NCBI RefSeq assembly: GCF_014873945.1
Contig: NZ_JADBEC010000001.1
Span: forward strand, 3,427,001-3,491,000
Length of the DNA stretch: 64,000 nucleotides
Source: Rhizobium viscosum
GTDB lineage: Bacteria; Pseudomonadota; Alphaproteobacteria; Rhizobiales; Rhizobiaceae
Direction: 5' to 3'
Shown here: piece after piece, positions 62,050 to 64,000 of the stretch
Numbering within the stretch: position 1 is the first letter of the stretch
How the letters are laid out: the number at the start of each line of letters is the position of its first letter
Notes under the pieces: generated by a model
What the model saw: only the letters and a program-made list of their open reading frames with translations
Databases searched by the model: none
What the model was told of the DNA's origin: nothing
Position numbers and translations under genes: made by a program

Positions 62050-62802
62050 ATGCCCGCCAAACTCTCCGTGAACCTCAATGCCATCGCCATGCTGCGCAAC
62101 CGCCGCGATCTGCCCTGGCCAAGCGTGGAAGGGCTCGGGCGCATTGCGCTTGCCGCCGGCGCTTCGGGCCTGACCGTGCATCCGCGGCCGGACCAGCGGC
62201 ATATCCGCTTTTCCGACCTTCCCGTCATCCGCAACCTGATCGACGACGAGTTTCCGGAAGCCGAGTTCAATATCGAGGGCTATCCGACCGAGGAATTCCT
62301 GGAGCTTTGCGCTGGGGCGCAGCCCGAGCAGGTGACGCTGGTGCCGGATGATCCCTCGCAGGCGACCTCCGACCATGGCTGGGATTTCCGCAAGCATCAG
62401 GCCTTCCTGACCGATGTCGTATCGCGGCTGAAGAAGATGGGATTTCGTGTTTCGCTGTTTGCCGACGGCGATGGTGACGCAGAGGCTGTGAAAGCGGCAA
62501 AAGCGACGGGTGCCGACCGTATCGAGCTTTACACCGGCCCCTATGGTGGCTGCTACGATGCGCCTGAGAGGGCGGGGCCGATCCTGGAAGGGCTCGGCAA
62601 GACGGCGGATGCGGCGCTCGCGCTCGGTCTTGCCGTCAATGGCGGCCATGACCTGACGGTGGCAAACCTGCCGGCGCTGGTGAAGCGTATTCCCGATCTC
62701 GCGGAAGTCTCGATCGGCCACGGGCTGACGGCGGATGCGCTGGAATATGGCATGGCGGAAACGGTGCGCCGCTTCTGCCGGGCCTGCGGTCAGAAGATCT
62801 GA
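62050..62802 (+). CDS. pdxJ: Pyridoxine 5'-phosphate synthase
   Basis: Condenses 1-deoxyxylulose phosphate with the aminoacetone phosphate intermediate to make pyridoxine phosphate (vitamin B6). The 250-residue TIM barrel has the family motifs [53 protein letters not shown] and [13 protein letters not shown] and GHGLTADAL (catalytic His). ATG at 62050. A strong terminator follows directly. Confidence 0.96.
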   Translation: MPAKLSVNLNAIAMLRNRRDLPWPSVEGLGRIALAAGASGLTVHPRPDQRHIRFSDLPVIRNLIDDEFPEAEFNIEGYPTEEFLELCAGAQPEQVTLVPDDPSQATSDHGWDFRKHQAFLTDVVSRLKKMGFRVSLFADGDGDAEAVKAAKATGADRIELYTGPYGGCYDAPERAGPILEGLGKTADAALALGLAVNGGHDLTVANLPALVKRIPDLAEVSIGHGLTADALEYGMAETVRRFCRACGQKI

Positions 62803-62804
62803 GG

Positions 62805-62840
62805 AAGGCTCGCCCTCGGTGGATGCGAGGGCGAGCCTTT
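62805..62840. terminator. Intrinsic terminator between pdxJ and the convergent qorB-like gene
   Basis: A 13-bp perfect stem, AAGGCTCGCCCTC (62805-62817) with GAGGGCGAGCCTT (62827-62839), ends in TTT. It starts three bases after the pdxJ stop. Confidence 0.88.
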
Positions 62841-62848
62841 TAAGCCGC

Positions 62849-63736
62849 TCAGGCGATGAGAGCGGCCTTGTTGGCGACGAAGTAATCCTTCAGCGACTGA
62901 GGCTGCTTGCCCGTCAGTTTGGTGAAATCGTCGGTAACAATGTCGAACTTGCCGGCGCGCGTATTGGCGTCGGCCGAAACCAGCATGTCGGCAACGAAGC
63001 CCGGCAGGCCGGCGCCGCGGATGCCCTGGCCGAGCTGCTCGTCAGTGACGGGAACGACGTCCAGCGGCTTGCCCGTGGCTTCGGTGGCGATGGCGGCGAT
63101 TTCCTTCGGCGTCAGCGACTGCTTGCCGGTCAGCGTGTAGGTGGCGTTGGCGGCGATGCCTGATGCTAGGACCGAGGCAATGGCGAGCGCGCAGTCGTCA
63201 CGCGAGATGGTGGCGAGCTTGCCGTCACCGGCCGACGTGAACCATTTCCCGCCCTGAAGGTTGTGCGGCATGCTGTGCATGTAATTGTCGTGATACCAGG
63301 CGTCACGCACGATCGTGTAGGGGATGCCGCTGTCCTTGATGGCGTTTTCGGTGCCGAGGTGGTCGGGCGCGAAAGTGACGAGCGAATTATCGGGGGCCGG
63401 CATGGAAGTGTAGGTGATGTGTTTCACCTTGGCCTTCACGGCAGCGGCGACGGCCGCCTTATGCTGGATCAGGCGTTTGCCGGGCGTGTCCAGCGCGTCG
63501 GTGCTAATGATCAGCAGGCGGTCGACGCCGGCAAAGGCAGCTTCGAGGCTGGCGGCGTCATCGAAATCCGCCTTGCGGGTGACAACACCCTTGGCGGCGA
63601 GGCTCGCGAGCTTTTCTGGGCTGCGGGTCGCGGCAATGATGTTTGCCGGGACGACCTTGTAGCTTTCGATCAGGTGATGGACGACAAGCTGGCCGAGCTG
63701 GCCTGCAGCGCCGGTGACGAGAATGGTTTCGCTCAT
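62849..63736 (-). CDS. qorB: NmrA-like NAD(P)H:quinone oxidoreductase (QorB/YtfG type)
   Basis: 295 residues with GAAGQLGQLVVHHL (8-21), the NADP site ATRSPEKLASL, and TYTSMPAPDNS, a pattern matching QorB (YtfG), which reduces quinones with NADPH. It is divergent from an HxlR regulator, as the Escherichia coli qorB-ytfH pair is, so control by a redox-sensing HxlR protein is likely. Start ATG 63736. Confidence 0.88.
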   Translation of the reverse strand: MSETILVTGAAGQLGQLVVHHLIESYKVVPANIIAATRSPEKLASLAAKGVVTRKADFDDAASLEAAFAGVDRLLIISTDALDTPGKRLIQHKAAVAAAVKAKVKHITYTSMPAPDNSLVTFAPDHLGTENAIKDSGIPYTIVRDAWYHDNYMHSMPHNLQGGKWFTSAGDGKLATISRDDCALAIASVLASGIAANATYTLTGKQSLTPKEIAAIATEATGKPLDVVPVTDEQLGQGIRGAGLPGFVADMLVSADANTRAGKFDIVTDDFTKLTGKQPQSLKDYFVANKAALIA

Positions 63737-63854
63737 GGTATCCTCTAGTGGTTGACAGGCGGTCTCAAAAAGAGAGTAACACTAGAATAGGAATTGACCC
63801 GGGACTGTAAAGAAGGCAGTTTTTCGGGAGTTCGTTACCAAAAGGGAACCAGCC

Positions 63855-64000
63855 ATGGCCGGAACAGTCGTCAATCTGAAAGCCAGAACAGGCCAATCCG
63901 AAGGGTTGGGCGCGCGGCGCGAGATCGATCTTGCCAGCCTGGATTTTACCAATTGCCCGGTTCGCGATGTGTTGCAGCAGATCGGCGGCAAGTGGTCGAC
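63855..64000 (+). CDS. HxlR family regulator (YtfH-like), truncated by window end
   Basis: Partial: about 48 residues before the window ends. After a variable N-terminus the HxlR core begins, TNCPVRDVLQQIGGKWS, with the conserved Cys used as a redox sensor in QorR/HypR-like members. Divergent from the qorB-like gene with 118 bp between; a GTTACC element (63834-63839) near its start resembles the GGTAACC in the other HxlR promoter of this window. Confidence 0.88.
   Translation, partial: MAGTVVNLKARTGQSEGLGARREIDLASLDFTNCPVRDVLQQIGGKWS

Noticed and set aside
1..64000. CRISPR array, prophage, tRNA or rRNA genes
   Set aside because: No regularly spaced repeats, phage structural genes, tRNA-like cloverleaf (other than tmRNA) or rRNA sequence was seen on reading through.

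Overview
The window looks like a chromosomal segment of a fast-growing rhizobium (Rhizobium/Agrobacterium group, Alphaproteobacteria). The evidence is a circularly permuted two-piece tmRNA encoding the tag ANDNNAKEYALAA, an alphaproteobacterial SspB, a thyA-folA-hflK-hflC-DUF2065-degP gene order, a lone flagellin gene, LysR/AraC/HxlR regulators in many small divergent pairs, and a rhizobial-type palindromic intergenic repeat. GC is high and coding is dense. Genus is inferred from gene content; I could not search a database.

Layout. 1-8200: an M24 aminopeptidase P (cut by the left edge), AzlCD branched-chain amino acid exporter, DUF2164 protein, nicotinamidase, GNAT acetyltransferase, EF-hand protein and a UvrD/PcrA helicase. 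8300-13350: an accessory stretch with a DUF1275 membrane protein, VOC protein and alpha/beta hydrolase interrupted by an 841-bp IS5-family (IS427-like) element that sits exactly in the hydrolase stop codon, followed by decayed sequence and an AraC fragment. 13589-17952: an RND efflux pair. 18235-28251: flagellin, then small regulator/enzyme cassettes (HxlR/FMN reductase, OmpA-like lipoprotein, DUF2000/AraC, NmrA/LysR, YafY-type/VOC, AbrB transporter, LysR). 28343-34699: aldo/keto reductase, FAD-linked oxidase and a large AsmA protein.

34737-44309 is a conserved housekeeping block: RHH protein, DUF4169, sspB, ssrA (tmRNA), thyA, folA, hflK-hflC-DUF2065-degP, serB and miaA. SspB is the adaptor that delivers ssrA-tagged proteins to ClpXP, and here its gene lies just downstream of ssrA on the same strand; HflKC and DegP add membrane and periplasmic quality control. 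44317-49077: a HerA-like ATPase and the acetolactate synthase genes ilvI-ilvH, preceded by a leader peptide rich in Val/Leu/Ile codons and an intrinsic terminator, a classical attenuator layout.

49141-64000: aldo/keto reductase, LysE exporter, DUF2269 plus SDR-DoxX fusion, an unrecognised 253-aa protein, a cobalt-type nitrile hydratase operon with an unusual His/Asp-rich N-terminus, a lipoprotein/ECF sigma/anti-sigma cassette, a GAF-GGDEF diguanylate cyclase, folC, a RecD/Dda-like helicase, a MerR-LuxR composite regulator, pdxJ, a QorB-like quinone reductase and the start of its divergent HxlR regulator.

I found no CRISPR array, prophage, rRNA or tRNA. The most informative non-coding features are the ilv attenuator, the permuted ssrA gene and the precisely placed IS element. 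No wholly new multi-gene system is evident; the best candidates for undescribed biology are the ilv leader, the MerR-LuxR regulator, the His-rich nitrile hydratase and the AraC protein with a 3 x 27-bp tandem repeat.
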